This document shows positions 1-7,599 of a stretch of DNA of 30,304 nt, piece after piece; positions within the stretch are counted from its first letter, which is position 1, and each line of letters begins with the position of its first letter. The notes below the pieces were generated by a model that did not search any database, was not told the origin of the DNA, and saw only the letters and a list, made by a program, of their open reading frames with translations. The translations under genes and the position numbers were made by a program. Source of the DNA: Thelonectria olida (lineage: Eukaryota > Ascomycota > Sordariomycetes > Hypocreales > Nectriaceae); NCBI GenBank assembly GCA_020736575.1, contig JAGPYM010000118.1, forward strand, positions 1-30,304. Reading direction: 5' to 3'.

Positions 1-77
1 GGAGTGGCTTCATTTCGTGGGTTTCTGAGTTCTTTCTTGGTGGCTGGTCCTCGGCTGACTGCTTAGTGTCCAAAAAC

Positions 78-392
78 ATGCGCGAGCGAAAACGCTTGGA
101 GAGCGAGGAACTGGAGGCTGAGGAGGCGCTAGAAGCAGCGATGGCTCGTCTTGCTCGGATTCGAAAGCAAAAGCGTTTGTTGAAGAAGAAGGGGGAGGAC
201 CTGGTCTCTCGTGGTCTGCAGGGTTTGGAGGGGTCGGGTGTTCTGGCGCGCGAAGAGCCTGCGGCGGTGTCGGAGGCTGCGTCTCTGGGGGCTTTTGACC
301 TTATCGACTGGAATGCCGTGGGTCTCGAGGAGTTTTCCTTTCCTTCTGCTGTTGTTGGTGAAAGTTCTTCAGCAGGCGCTGCACATGGGTGA
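78..392 (+). CDS. Antisense coiled-coil ORF of the gypsy element
   Basis: This plus-strand ORF runs against the element, between the pol end and the missing 3' LTR. It ends inside the chromodomain coding tail. The first ATG is at 78, but the frame is open leftward to base 3, so the protein may start outside the window. Alternatively it may be spliced: GCTGAC followed by TTAG at 62-65 resembles a fungal branch point and acceptor. The N-terminal half is a charged coiled coil with leucine spacing (landmarks LEAEEALEAAMARLARIRKQ and KRLLKKKGEDLVSRGL). The C-terminus has GAFDLIDWNAVG. From memory, similar proteins are annotated as hypothetical in many ascomycetes. The RIPped copy preserves the same pattern antisense at 9463-9738, which argues for a real conserved gene. 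Its function is unknown. Confidence 0.6.
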   Translation: MRERKRLESEELEAEEALEAAMARLARIRKQKRLLKKKGEDLVSRGLQGLEGSGVLAREEPAAVSEAASLGAFDLIDWNAVGLEEFSFPSAVVGESSSAGAAHG

Positions 393-567
393 GGTGTTCA
401 GGTGGTTCCCATGTATTTTCTGATTCAGTGTACCCTTTCCACTTGACGAGGTATTCTGTTTGTTTTGTCCCGTCGGGTCGTTCCTTCCTCATGCTGATGA
501 TTCGTTCCGCTTCGTATTCCTCGGGGTCCTCAATCTCTGTTTCTGGTTCGTCTCCTGTTTTGACCAT
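301..567 (-). pseudogene. Chromodomain C-terminus of integrase, out of frame with Pol
   Basis: The 88-codon open frame encodes a chromodomain at residues 18-59. By comparison with HP1 the aromatic cage is complete (Y18, W43, Y46), followed by the NTWEPPEHL block. In chromoviruses this domain is the C-terminus of integrase and steers integration toward heterochromatin marked by H3K9 methylation. Here it lies two frames away from Pol. In the older copy at 7597-9477 the integrase and chromodomain share one frame. Comparison places one lost base at about 656-660 and another at about 597-598. The ATG at 567 is probably not a real start. The tail overlaps the antisense ORF. Alternatives are a real inactivating change or base-call errors in short runs. 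Confidence 0.85.
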
Positions 568-625
568 GACTGTTCCTTCTGTTGACTCGAGTAAGGAATG
601 TGAAAGATTGGGTGGTGTCTTGATT

Positions 626-3600
626 TCAAGTCCAGTTTGTAGTTGTTTTCTGAGATTTTTCCAAAATTTTGTAAGGTCCGATGTATTTGTAATCGAGTTT
701 TTTGTTTGGTCGTTTTGTGTTGATGTTTTTTGTAGCGAGGAGCACCATGTCTCCCTTCGAGAAGGTTGGTCCCTTCAACCTTTTCTGGTCGTAGTATTTT
801 TTGTGCATTTTCTGGACAAAAGAAAGTTCTGTGCGCATTTCTTCGTGCAAATTCTTGAGTTGATCTGATGCAAGGATAGCTGCTGGTGCAAGTGGTCCGT
901 TCCGTGGTTCTCTGTAGGCGTCGGGGGTGAATCCAAAGTTTGCGTAGCTTGGTGTGATCTTGGTGCTTTCGTTGGTTGCAGTGTTGTAGGCCAGTTGTGC
1001 TGTTGGCAGTTTCTCAACCCAATCATTTTGGATGTGGTTGATGTAGCAACGAAGGTAGGTTTCCAAGACTTGATTCATTCGTTCGGTCTGTCCGTCGACT
1101 TGTGGTCTCCAAGCGGTGGTCAACTTGTGGTTCAGTCCGATCCTTGCCATGAGGCATTGCCAAAAGTTCGAGAAAAAGGGTGGTCCTCTATCCGAGATGA
1201 TCGTATTGGGTAGTCCGTGTGTGCTGACGATATTTCGTAAAAAGATGTAGGAAAATTCTTCTGCGTCGGTTGCTTCTTGATATGGAATAAAATAGGAAAA
1301 TTTGGTGAGTCTGTCGACAATGACTAGAATGCTGTCGTAGGCCGTGCTCGTAGCAGGGTCTAATGATAGGGGTAATTTCGTAATGAAGTCCATAGTGATT
1401 GAATCCCATGGTCGTTCCGCGACCGGTATGGGTTGTAGTTCTCCGTAAGGTTTGTGTCGTCGTGCCTTTGTCTTGTCGCAGATGAGGCATTGTTTGATGA
1501 TTTTCTTGACTGTTTCTTTGACTCTAGGAAATGAAAATGTCGTCTTGACTCGTTCGAGGGTTTTGTTGATTCCTTGGTGTCCGTGGAGCGGGTGTTCGTG
1601 GATTTCCCTTACGAGTTCCTCTCGTAGGTGTTCCGGTACTTGTTGCTTATCTGTTTTTTCGTCGCTCGGTAATTGTTCGTTGTATTCCAGGATTTGTTTG
1701 AGTAGTGGATTTCCCTGTTCCACTGTGTGTGTTGCTGCGAGGGTGTTGCTGACAGGGGTTCTTCCTATCATCCTCGGGGTGAGGCCTTGGTTCTTTAGGC
1801 ACTGATCGCAGTGGAGGTAGTTGTTTGGTCCAGCTCCTTCCCACCAGAAATTCTCGTTGAAGAAATTCCAGAATTGTAGGTCGTCCCATTTCTTGTGGTG
1901 TTTGACGGTTTGATGACAGTGTTCGATGAATTCGTTTCGTATTTTCCGGGGTAGGTAGATTGTTCCTTGGTAGGTGATCATTCCTAATACCGAGTTGACC
2001 CAGTCTGCTCGTCCGATGATGAGTTGTCTGAGTTCGTCTCTGGTGATTGACTGTCTGATGCGTTCCGTCCATTGTTTTGTCAAACATTCGGGGATGCGTT
2101 GGGCGAGGGTGGTTGCGATGTACTTCTGTCTTAAGTGTCCTTCAGGCGTAAGGGTTAACAGTTGTTCCTCTGTTTTGACCTTGCCTGTGTCGAAATCAGG
2201 TCGTCGGCTGATGGCGTCGGCTCTGCCATTCTCCGATCCTTTCTTGTGCTTGATGATGTAGTCAAATTCTGATAGGTATTCGGCGTATCTGAGTTGTCGT
2301 CCGCTGAGTTGTTGAGTGGTAGCGAAGTGAGAGATGTTCTTGTGGTCTGTGTAGACCGTGACCTGGTGGTGGCTTCCTAGTAGGTATTGTCGGAATTCTT
2401 TGAAAGCTTGGACTATCGCGAGGAATTCTTTGTCGTAGATGGGGTAGTTGAGTTCTGCTCCGTGTAACTTATGAGAGTAGAATGCGATTGGGTGCAACTT
2501 TCCATCATCGTCGCGTTGTCCGATCTGGGCTCCTAGGGCGAAGTCTGAGGAGTCCGTTTCTAGTTCGATAGGTCGTGTAGGGTCAAACATCTTGAGTACT
2601 GGTTCGTTAAGGATGAGTTCCTTGATTTTGTCGAAGGCTTGCTGGATGTCGGGTTTCCAGGTGAACGGTCGATCCTTCTTTGTTAACTCAGTGAGTGGTG
2701 CGGCTAGTTTCCCAAAATCCTTGAGGAACTTGCGGTAATAGTTCGCGAATCCTAGGAAGGCTTGTACTTCCTTGACTGACTCTGGTTTCTTCCAGTCCTT
2801 GACTGCTGAAAGTTTCTTTGGGTCCATTCGTATCTCGTTGTGGGAGATGATGTGTCCCAGAAATTCCACTTCCGAGGCGTGGAAATGACTTTTCTCTGGT
2901 TCAACTAGCAGTTTGGCGTCTTCGAGAGCTTGCAGTACCTTGTGGACGTGTTCCGTGTGTTCTTCTTCCGTCCTGGAGAAGATGAGGATATCGTCGAGGT
3001 AGCATACCACGAATACGTCTAGGTATTCTCGTAACACGTTGTTAATCATTCGTTGGAATGTTGCCGGTGCATTGGTGAGACCAAAAGGCATAACAAGATA
3101 TTCGTAGAGTCCGAACTTCGTTCTGAAGGCGGTTTTCCATTCATGTCCTTCTTTGATGCGGATGAGGTTGTAGGCTCCCTTCAGATCTAACGCGGTGAAG
3201 TACTTCATCCCGTGGAGTCGGTCCTTCAGTTCGTTGATCAAAGGTAAGGGTGTTCTGTCCTTGACGGTAATGTCGTTGAGCCTGCGGTAATCCACAACAA
3301 GTCGGAGCTTTCCGTTCTTTTTGGGAACGAACATGACTGGATAGCCTGCTTCTGACTTGGAAATCCTGATATATCCTTTCCTTAACATTTCTTCGAGGTA
3401 GTTCTTGAGCTCGTGCAGCTGTGCTTCGTTGAGGTTGTAGATGGGGTGGAACGTGGTTGATGTTCCGTCTTTGAGCCAAATCTCGTGATCCCATTGAGAA
3501 TGCTCTGGTAGACCTGTTTCCAGTTCTTCGGCAAACAGCTTCTCGTATACTCTGTACTGTGCTGGTACGTTCTTGAGTCTGTCGTCAGATGGTTCCTTCT

Positions 3601-4414
3601 GTTCTTTGAGGTCTTCGTTCATCTGTGCGAATGTCTTCTTGAGGAATGCGATTGTTCGTCGTGTTTGTTGCGCTTGCCCTTTCTTGTGTTTGTGTCGTGT
3701 TCCTTTTGGAGGTTGTGTTTTCTCCGTAGGTTGGGGAGTGTCTTCGTTGTTGCTCCGCCGTACTTCTTCGTCCTCTTCGATAGAAGTTTGAGATCTCGTG
3801 TCGTCTGAATCGTTGTCCGTATCGTTGGCTGCATTACTTCGAAAAGCTTGCACCTGGCCAGTACGCCAACTGATAAGGGGGTCATATCGGTAAAGCCATG
3901 GGTAACCTAGGAGTAGGTCGTATCCTTGGAGAGGTATGATGTCGAGATCAACTCCCTGATTCTTTCCTTCGATGAACACCTTGAGGTGATCAACCTCGCG
4001 AGTAACTTGTCCATCTTCGTACTCAAATGGTTTTCCTTCCACATCAGATATCCCGTAGGGTATGTCCTTGTCCTTCCATGGTAGCTTGAGATGATTGACT
4101 ACTCGTGGATCAACTCCATTCATCTCTGCTCCGCTGTCTACCAACGCGGTAAACCATTTTCCCGTGATTCGTACTTGCAGCATCATCCGTCGTCGTGGTG
4201 ATGTTTCGTGGGGCCTTGTTGTCGCGCATAGAGCTCTTCTTGGAGGTTCTGCAAATTTCTCCTGCTCTGGCCGGTCCTGTGGCTCTTCTACAGGCGGCGC
4301 TTGTCGTTTTTTGACTTTCCTTGTACGTCCTTGACCCATTGTCCCACTGTCTCGTTTCGTGAGGCGGGTACGTGGTGTGGTCGTGTTGGTCGTTTCGGGT
4401 GTTTGACGTGCCAT
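626..4414 (-). CDS. pol: Pol polyprotein: protease, RT, RNase H, integrase (3' truncated by frameshift)
   Basis: Residues are counted from the first ATG at 4414. Real translation probably joins from Gag at about residue 37. The aspartic protease has ALVDSGAE at 90-97. RT covers about 310-580, with D410 and YLDD at 472-475. RNase H has D621, E663, D690 and D733. The integrase zinc domain is H939, H946, C976, C979, and the catalytic triad is D1009, D1075, E1111 with DD35E spacing. A GPY/F motif is at 1246-1248. An additional H2C2-like module (H832, H839, C869, C872) precedes the usual one with identical spacing. All catalytic residues I can check are present. The reading frame ends early at 626 because a base is missing from the T-run at about 656-660, judged against the collinear older copy. 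The chromodomain continues in another frame. Confidence 0.95.
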   Translation of the reverse strand: MARQTPETTNTTTPRTRLTKRDSGTMGQGRTRKVKKRQAPPVEEPQDRPEQEKFAEPPRRALCATTRPHETSPRRRMMLQVRITGKWFTALVDSGAEMNGVDPRVVNHLKLPWKDKDIPYGISDVEGKPFEYEDGQVTREVDHLKVFIEGKNQGVDLDIIPLQGYDLLLGYPWLYRYDPLISWRTGQVQAFRSNAANDTDNDSDDTRSQTSIEEDEEVRRSNNEDTPQPTEKTQPPKGTRHKHKKGQAQQTRRTIAFLKKTFAQMNEDLKEQKEPSDDRLKNVPAQYRVYEKLFAEELETGLPEHSQWDHEIWLKDGTSTTFHPIYNLNEAQLHELKNYLEEMLRKGYIRISKSEAGYPVMFVPKKNGKLRLVVDYRRLNDITVKDRTPLPLINELKDRLHGMKYFTALDLKGAYNLIRIKEGHEWKTAFRTKFGLYEYLVMPFGLTNAPATFQRMINNVLREYLDVFVVCYLDDILIFSRTEEEHTEHVHKVLQALEDAKLLVEPEKSHFHASEVEFLGHIISHNEIRMDPKKLSAVKDWKKPESVKEVQAFLGFANYYRKFLKDFGKLAAPLTELTKKDRPFTWKPDIQQAFDKIKELILNEPVLKMFDPTRPIELETDSSDFALGAQIGQRDDDGKLHPIAFYSHKLHGAELNYPIYDKEFLAIVQAFKEFRQYLLGSHHQVTVYTDHKNISHFATTQQLSGRQLRYAEYLSEFDYIIKHKKGSENGRADAISRRPDFDTGKVKTEEQLLTLTPEGHLRQKYIATTLAQRIPECLTKQWTERIRQSITRDELRQLIIGRADWVNSVLGMITYQGTIYLPRKIRNEFIEHCHQTVKHHKKWDDLQFWNFFNENFWWEGAGPNNYLHCDQCLKNQGLTPRMIGRTPVSNTLAATHTVEQGNPLLKQILEYNEQLPSDEKTDKQQVPEHLREELVREIHEHPLHGHQGINKTLERVKTTFSFPRVKETVKKIIKQCLICDKTKARRHKPYGELQPIPVAERPWDSITMDFITKLPLSLDPATSTAYDSILVIVDRLTKFSYFIPYQEATDAEEFSYIFLRNIVSTHGLPNTIISDRGPPFFSNFWQCLMARIGLNHKLTTAWRPQVDGQTERMNQVLETYLRCYINHIQNDWVEKLPTAQLAYNTATNESTKITPSYANFGFTPDAYREPRNGPLAPAAILASDQLKNLHEEMRTELSFVQKMHKKYYDQKRLKGPTFSKGDMVLLATKNINTKRPNKKLDYKYIGPYKILEKSQKTTTNWT

Positions 4415-7128
4415 TGTTCAATTTTCTCTCTTTCGTGGACCTTACACTCTTCAAATCGGCATTGTCGTAGGTCGTACGTTCCGTTCATGCATTTGGTTGG
4501 GAATTCGTGGGTGTAGTTCTCGAAGATGGCTACGTTCATGTGCTTGATCCAGGCTACATTGCGTCGAAATTGTAAGTGCTGGGCTTGGTACCATCGCGTG
4601 ATAGCATGTGGTCCTAATCGTGTAGGGTAGCAGTCGTTCTTGACTTTGTACCGTAGGTGTGGTTCACATGTTGGGTCGTAACATGAGATCCATGAAATGG
4701 TGTTGTGCTCCGGGTGAGTTGGGTTCACAATAGGTGCATCGTTGGGGTGAGCTTGATAGCTTCCTTGTCCTTTTTGGGCTTGCCGGTGTGTGATGCCGTG
4801 CACATAGAAGTCTTCATTGTTGGCGTTCTGCCCTTTCGTGACCTTCTGGTAAACCAGTCGTTTTTCTTCTTCTGGGTTACTGGCTTCATCTGAGCTCGTG
4901 TCGTCCACTGAGCCGTTGTCTTCCTCAGGGATTTCTCCTTCCTCGAGGGGCTCGTGGTTTAGTGTTTGTCGCGTGGGGATATCGTCGGTGAGCGAGTTCG
5001 GGAATACATGCCATGTGGTGACAGGTAAGCCGAGTTCTTGGGCTCGTTCCAAATCCGATAGCATTAGGAATGGTTCTGGGATGTCGTTTCCGTTCTGGAG
5101 TGTGAGTTCTCGTTTCACGAGGTTGACTAGGTCTTGGTCCGCAGGGCTTAGGTCGAGGTCTTTAATGGTTGCTCGGTTCTTGGTGTGTCGGCTTGGTTGC
5201 GGATCCGTTGGTTGATCGTCGGGCGGCGCGTGCCATGACTTCGTTGCTTGATTGGGTGCTTGCGCGTATCCCGTCGCTTCCTCGTTGTCTTTTCGGCTGG
5301 TCTTGCCTTTCTTGACCATTGCGAGAATCTTCGTGTTTCCGTGACCAGTGACGTTGGTCTTTGGTGGTTCGGGGACTGGTCTCCATGTGGCGTATTTGGC
5401 GATACTCTTCTTGCTCAAGTTGGCTCGGGCGTCGTCTTGACTTAGAGTGTCGTTGTCGTCGTGCTCGGCTTCCCTTAGCCCCTTGTACAGGCTTCGAGAT
5501 GCTAGGAGTACGGTGCCACTGGGAACTCCTCCGTTATCGTAACCGCTTCGCGTCATTGCCAGGGTCTTCTTCGGAATGTTTTGGTTGGGTTCCGCGTCGT
5601 GGGGTGTGTTGGTTGGTACTTTCACCCATTCTTCGTTTTCGCGGAGTTGGTAACCTTCCGGACAGGTCTCGCTGTGTGCGGTGAGTTGCACTTCCTGTCT
5701 TTCCTTCTGTTGGGGTTTGCGGGGGTAGTATCCATTGTCTTTGCCGTCTTTGTGGATGAGGCAGTTGTCATCGTAACAAGCCGTCCAGTGCAACGAGACG
5801 TGTTCCTTAGGGTCAAGGTACTTGTTGATTTTGCCGTCTATGCAGACGATGCAGTCTTTGCTGTCCGTGCACGTCGCTCGGTGTTCCAGGGCGTGTTCTC
5901 GTCGCAAGGCGTGGTTCACTGGTTTGGTTGTGAACATACCGGTTGCTGCCAGGGTTCTGGTGGCTGTCCTGATTGCCATTTGGGGTTCGTCCTGTCGGTT
6001 AGTGTTACTCAGGCGTTTCTTACCTTCTGGGACAGGTTTGAACTTCTGGTTCGTCTTGTTAGGGTTTCGGCACTTGCTTTCGAAATGTCCCTTCTTCCCG
6101 CAGTTCCAGCAGAGGACTTGCGAGTGGTCGCGTTTGGTGGCGCCGAGTTCCATCGGGCCTGAATCCGTGCCGTAGGAAGTGTGTCCTTGTCGCTGTCTTC
6201 CTTGGTTGGCGTTGTACCGGGGTTGCTTGTATCGGTTGTTGTTTCCGGTATTAGGGCTCTTTTTCTTGCGCCATGAGAATTGTCTGTCGTCGATCTTGAC
6301 CGCTTGTCCGATGTACTCGACAAGGGTTGTTGGCCGTTCGTGTTTGTACAGTTCTTCCTGGACTGATTGCTTGAGTCCGTCGAAGAAGAGTGACATGAGG
6401 ACGTCCTGGTCCCAAGGTAACTTGATCGCAAGTTGGGTGAACAGGGTTCCATAGTCGGATGCCGATCCAGTTTGTTTGAGAGATTTGATCTGATCTTCGG
6501 CTTTAGATTTTTCGTCGATGGTTCCAAAAGACTGTCTGAGTTCTTGTTCGAGTGTGGCATAGCTTCCGTAGATGCGTCGGGTTCGTTCGTCTCGTTCGAC
6601 TTCCGGTTTGTCGTGGTAGTTCCGCATGACGGGCTCAAACCACAGAGCTGCGTTTCCAGTGAATCGTCCGGCTGCGTAGTGAACTTTGGCGGCTTCGAAT
6701 CGGAATTGGGTCGGGTAGTACGAGAAGAAGGCATTCATGCTGGTGATGAACATTTGGAGCTTGCGGGCATTTCCGTCGAACTTCTCAGGTGCAGAGGGCT
6801 TAAGGATTTCTCCGGGGTCACGTCCAGTGGTGGCAGTAGTGGCGAGGTTGTTGAGGTCGTTGGTTTGGTTTCGTTGCAGTGTTTGTTGATCTTGCTGGAT
6901 GGCGAGAATTCGGTTGATTTCGGCTCGCATGGCTTCGACTTCGAGTCGTTGCACACGGAGTTCGCCTTCGTGTTGGATCTGCATGTTGCGTATGTCTTGT
7001 CTGAGCGCCTCGACTTCCTCGTCGTCGTCATCCTCCATTTCGTCGTCAGTAGGAGGTGTGGGGTTAACAGGCGGGTTGCCTTGCTGTCCCTGGTTGAGAT
7101 TGAGTTGCTGCTGTTGCTGGGTGGCCAT
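4288..7128 (-). CDS. gag: Gag polyprotein (946 aa) with zinc knuckle
   Basis: This is the structural protein that packages element RNA. The N-terminus is Gln-rich, then acidic with a coiled-coil-like stretch (about residues 30-85). A retrotransposon-gag capsid-like domain covers about 110-290 (landmarks PEKFDG at 114-119 and ALWFEPVMRNY at 161-171). A CCHC zinc knuckle is at C340, C343, H348 and C353. A long C-terminal extension follows, larger than in most gypsy Gags, with four Cys/His modules at about 416-440, 443-469, 808-835 and 878-902. The start is the first ATG after the LTR leader. The ORF ends in TAG and overlaps pol by 127 bp, with a -1 slippery heptamer 16 nt before the end of the stop codon. 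No stop or frameshift disrupts it, so this gene looks intact. Confidence 0.93.
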   Translation of the reverse strand: MATQQQQQLNLNQGQQGNPPVNPTPPTDDEMEDDDDEEVEALRQDIRNMQIQHEGELRVQRLEVEAMRAEINRILAIQQDQQTLQRNQTNDLNNLATTATTGRDPGEILKPSAPEKFDGNARKLQMFITSMNAFFSYYPTQFRFEAAKVHYAAGRFTGNAALWFEPVMRNYHDKPEVERDERTRRIYGSYATLEQELRQSFGTIDEKSKAEDQIKSLKQTGSASDYGTLFTQLAIKLPWDQDVLMSLFFDGLKQSVQEELYKHERPTTLVEYIGQAVKIDDRQFSWRKKKSPNTGNNNRYKQPRYNANQGRQRQGHTSYGTDSGPMELGATKRDHSQVLCWNCGKKGHFESKCRNPNKTNQKFKPVPEGKKRLSNTNRQDEPQMAIRTATRTLAATGMFTTKPVNHALRREHALEHRATCTDSKDCIVCIDGKINKYLDPKEHVSLHWTACYDDNCLIHKDGKDNGYYPRKPQQKERQEVQLTAHSETCPEGYQLRENEEWVKVPTNTPHDAEPNQNIPKKTLAMTRSGYDNGGVPSGTVLLASRSLYKGLREAEHDDNDTLSQDDARANLSKKSIAKYATWRPVPEPPKTNVTGHGNTKILAMVKKGKTSRKDNEEATGYAQAPNQATKSWHAPPDDQPTDPQPSRHTKNRATIKDLDLSPADQDLVNLVKRELTLQNGNDIPEPFLMLSDLERAQELGLPVTTWHVFPNSLTDDIPTRQTLNHEPLEEGEIPEEDNGSVDDTSSDEASNPEEEKRLVYQKVTKGQNANNEDFYVHGITHRQAQKGQGSYQAHPNDAPIVNPTHPEHNTISWISCYDPTCEPHLRYKVKNDCYPTRLGPHAITRWYQAQHLQFRRNVAWIKHMNVAIFENYTHEFPTKCMNGTYDLRQCRFEECKVHEREKIEQWHVKHPKRPTRPHHVPASRNETVGQWVKDVQGKSKNDKRRL
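4306..4312 (-). promoter_or_regulatory. -1 programmed ribosomal frameshift site (A AAA AAC)
   Basis: In the gag frame the minus strand reads A AAA AAC, a classical X XXY YYZ heptamer, five codons before the gag stop. Slipping back one base enters the pol frame exactly. The only open overlap is 4288-4417, because a TGA lies two codons upstream of the first pol ATG, so the shift must occur here. A small downstream stem (CCTGT at 4290-4294 with ACAGG at 4276-4280) begins 11 nt after the heptamer. Whether it forms a larger pseudoknot was not tested. Confidence 0.8.
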
Positions 7129-7179
7129 GTTGACAATTCTCGATATTGCTCAGGGTAACGCGGTATCCTTCTGAACAAG

Positions 7180-7188
7180 AGCTTTCAA
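7180..7188 (-). other. Putative self-primer binding site
   Basis: Two bases after the LTR end, the minus strand reads TTGAAAGCT. It is perfectly complementary to AGCTTTCAA inside the LTR at 7352-7360, about 47 nt after the TATA box, where transcription could begin. No sequence starting with TGG, as needed for the 3' CCA of a tRNA primer, lies directly after the LTR. In the Tf1 family of Schizosaccharomyces the first bases of the RNA fold back on a site next to the 5' LTR and prime reverse transcription. The position and pairing fit that model. Nine bases is short, so this is a hypothesis. Confidence 0.5.
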
Positions 7189-7190
7189 CG

Positions 7191-7594
7191 TGTAACGGTC
7201 AGGTCGATCTCCAACAGGTAGACTAGACTGTTCTAGGTTTATGTTGGCAGAGAGGACAGGACGTTAAGGTCTGAGCAGTGCGCAAAGGTAAACAGAGGGG
7301 GTTGTTACGTCTGGTAATGTGCTCAAAGTAGATGAGTGTAACCAAGTTGTATTGAAAGCTGAAGAGCTGTGTTCTATCTAATGTGTTTAAAGGAATGTGT
7401 TTATATACTAAGTGTTCCTCCAGGGACCGATGAAGTTGAGGGATCGGTCCAGGGTAGGATCGTTGGGACCGTCGGTCGGTCCTCGTCGGTCCTTCGACGA
7501 TGTCTTGCATAAGATCGTGAAAAAGTGGGGCTGTCTGCGGTTCTGCCGTCCCAGACCGCTTTGGTGGGAGTTGGGTCATGCATGGGCCGTGACA
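7191..7594 (-). repeat. 5' LTR of the young gypsy element (404 bp)
   Basis: On the minus strand the LTR opens with TGTCACGG and closes with CCGTTACA, an 8-bp terminal inverted repeat with one mismatch and the canonical TG...CA ends. The outer boundary is confirmed because sequence homologous to pol of the older element resumes directly at 7595. The inner boundary is confirmed by two RIPped LTRs of the same family (10127-10528 and ~21181-21605), whose similarity also stops at the matching TTATA. A TATA box lies near the middle. The partner 3' LTR is outside the window, so insertion age cannot be estimated from LTR divergence here. Confidence 0.9.
7401..7407 (-). promoter_or_regulatory. LTR TATA box
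   Basis: TATATAA on the minus strand inside the LTR, with Gag starting about 270 bp downstream. The RIPped LTR at 10127-10528 has TATATAA at the matching place, and the one ending at 21605 has a TATTTAA variant. The proposed transcript start at about 7360 lies 47 nt downstream, a normal distance for fungal promoters. The start site is inferred from complementarity to the leader, not observed. Confidence 0.6.
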
Positions 7595-7599
7595 GTAAG
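7595..7599. other. Insertion junction of the young element
   Basis: The LTR end (plus strand ...CCGTGACA, ending 7594) is followed at once by GTAAG and then by RIPped pol sequence equivalent to Pol codon ~745 of the young element. GTAAG is a candidate 5-bp target-site duplication. The matching copy would lie left of the window and cannot be checked here. Confidence 0.65.

Larger units (their letters stand above)
1..7594 (-). mobile_element. Ty3/gypsy chromovirus retrotransposon, 3' end outside window
   Basis: The element reads right to left: 5' LTR (7594-7191), leader, Gag (7128-4288), -1 frameshift into Pol (to 626), chromodomain remnant (567-301), then an antisense ORF. The 3' LTR lies left of base 1. 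The domain order protease-RT-RNase H-integrase-chromodomain is diagnostic of Ty3/gypsy chromoviruses. Composition is balanced and CpA/CpG are plentiful, unlike the flanking DNA, so this copy has escaped RIP and is probably a recent insertion. It lies in opposite orientation inside the pol gene of an older RIPped relative that resumes at 7595. Two single-base deletions near the end of Pol suggest it can no longer make a complete integrase-chromodomain protein, unless they are sequencing errors. Confidence 0.95.

Noticed and set aside
4412..4414. ATG at 4414 as the true start of Pol
   Set aside because: A perfect -1 slippery heptamer lies downstream in the overlap. Fusion translation from Gag explains Pol better than internal initiation.
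5581..6162. Plus-strand ORF of 193 codons opposite gag
   Set aside because: It and several others opposite gag and pol (for example 6433-7158, 1452-1805, 389-868) have implausible composition and follow the codon pattern of the real minus-strand genes. None has a domain.
6009..6734. Minus-strand ORF of 241 codons inside gag
   Set aside because: It is an alternate frame of gag with Ser/Thr-rich, low-information sequence, while the gag frame contains the capsid-like domain and zinc knuckle.
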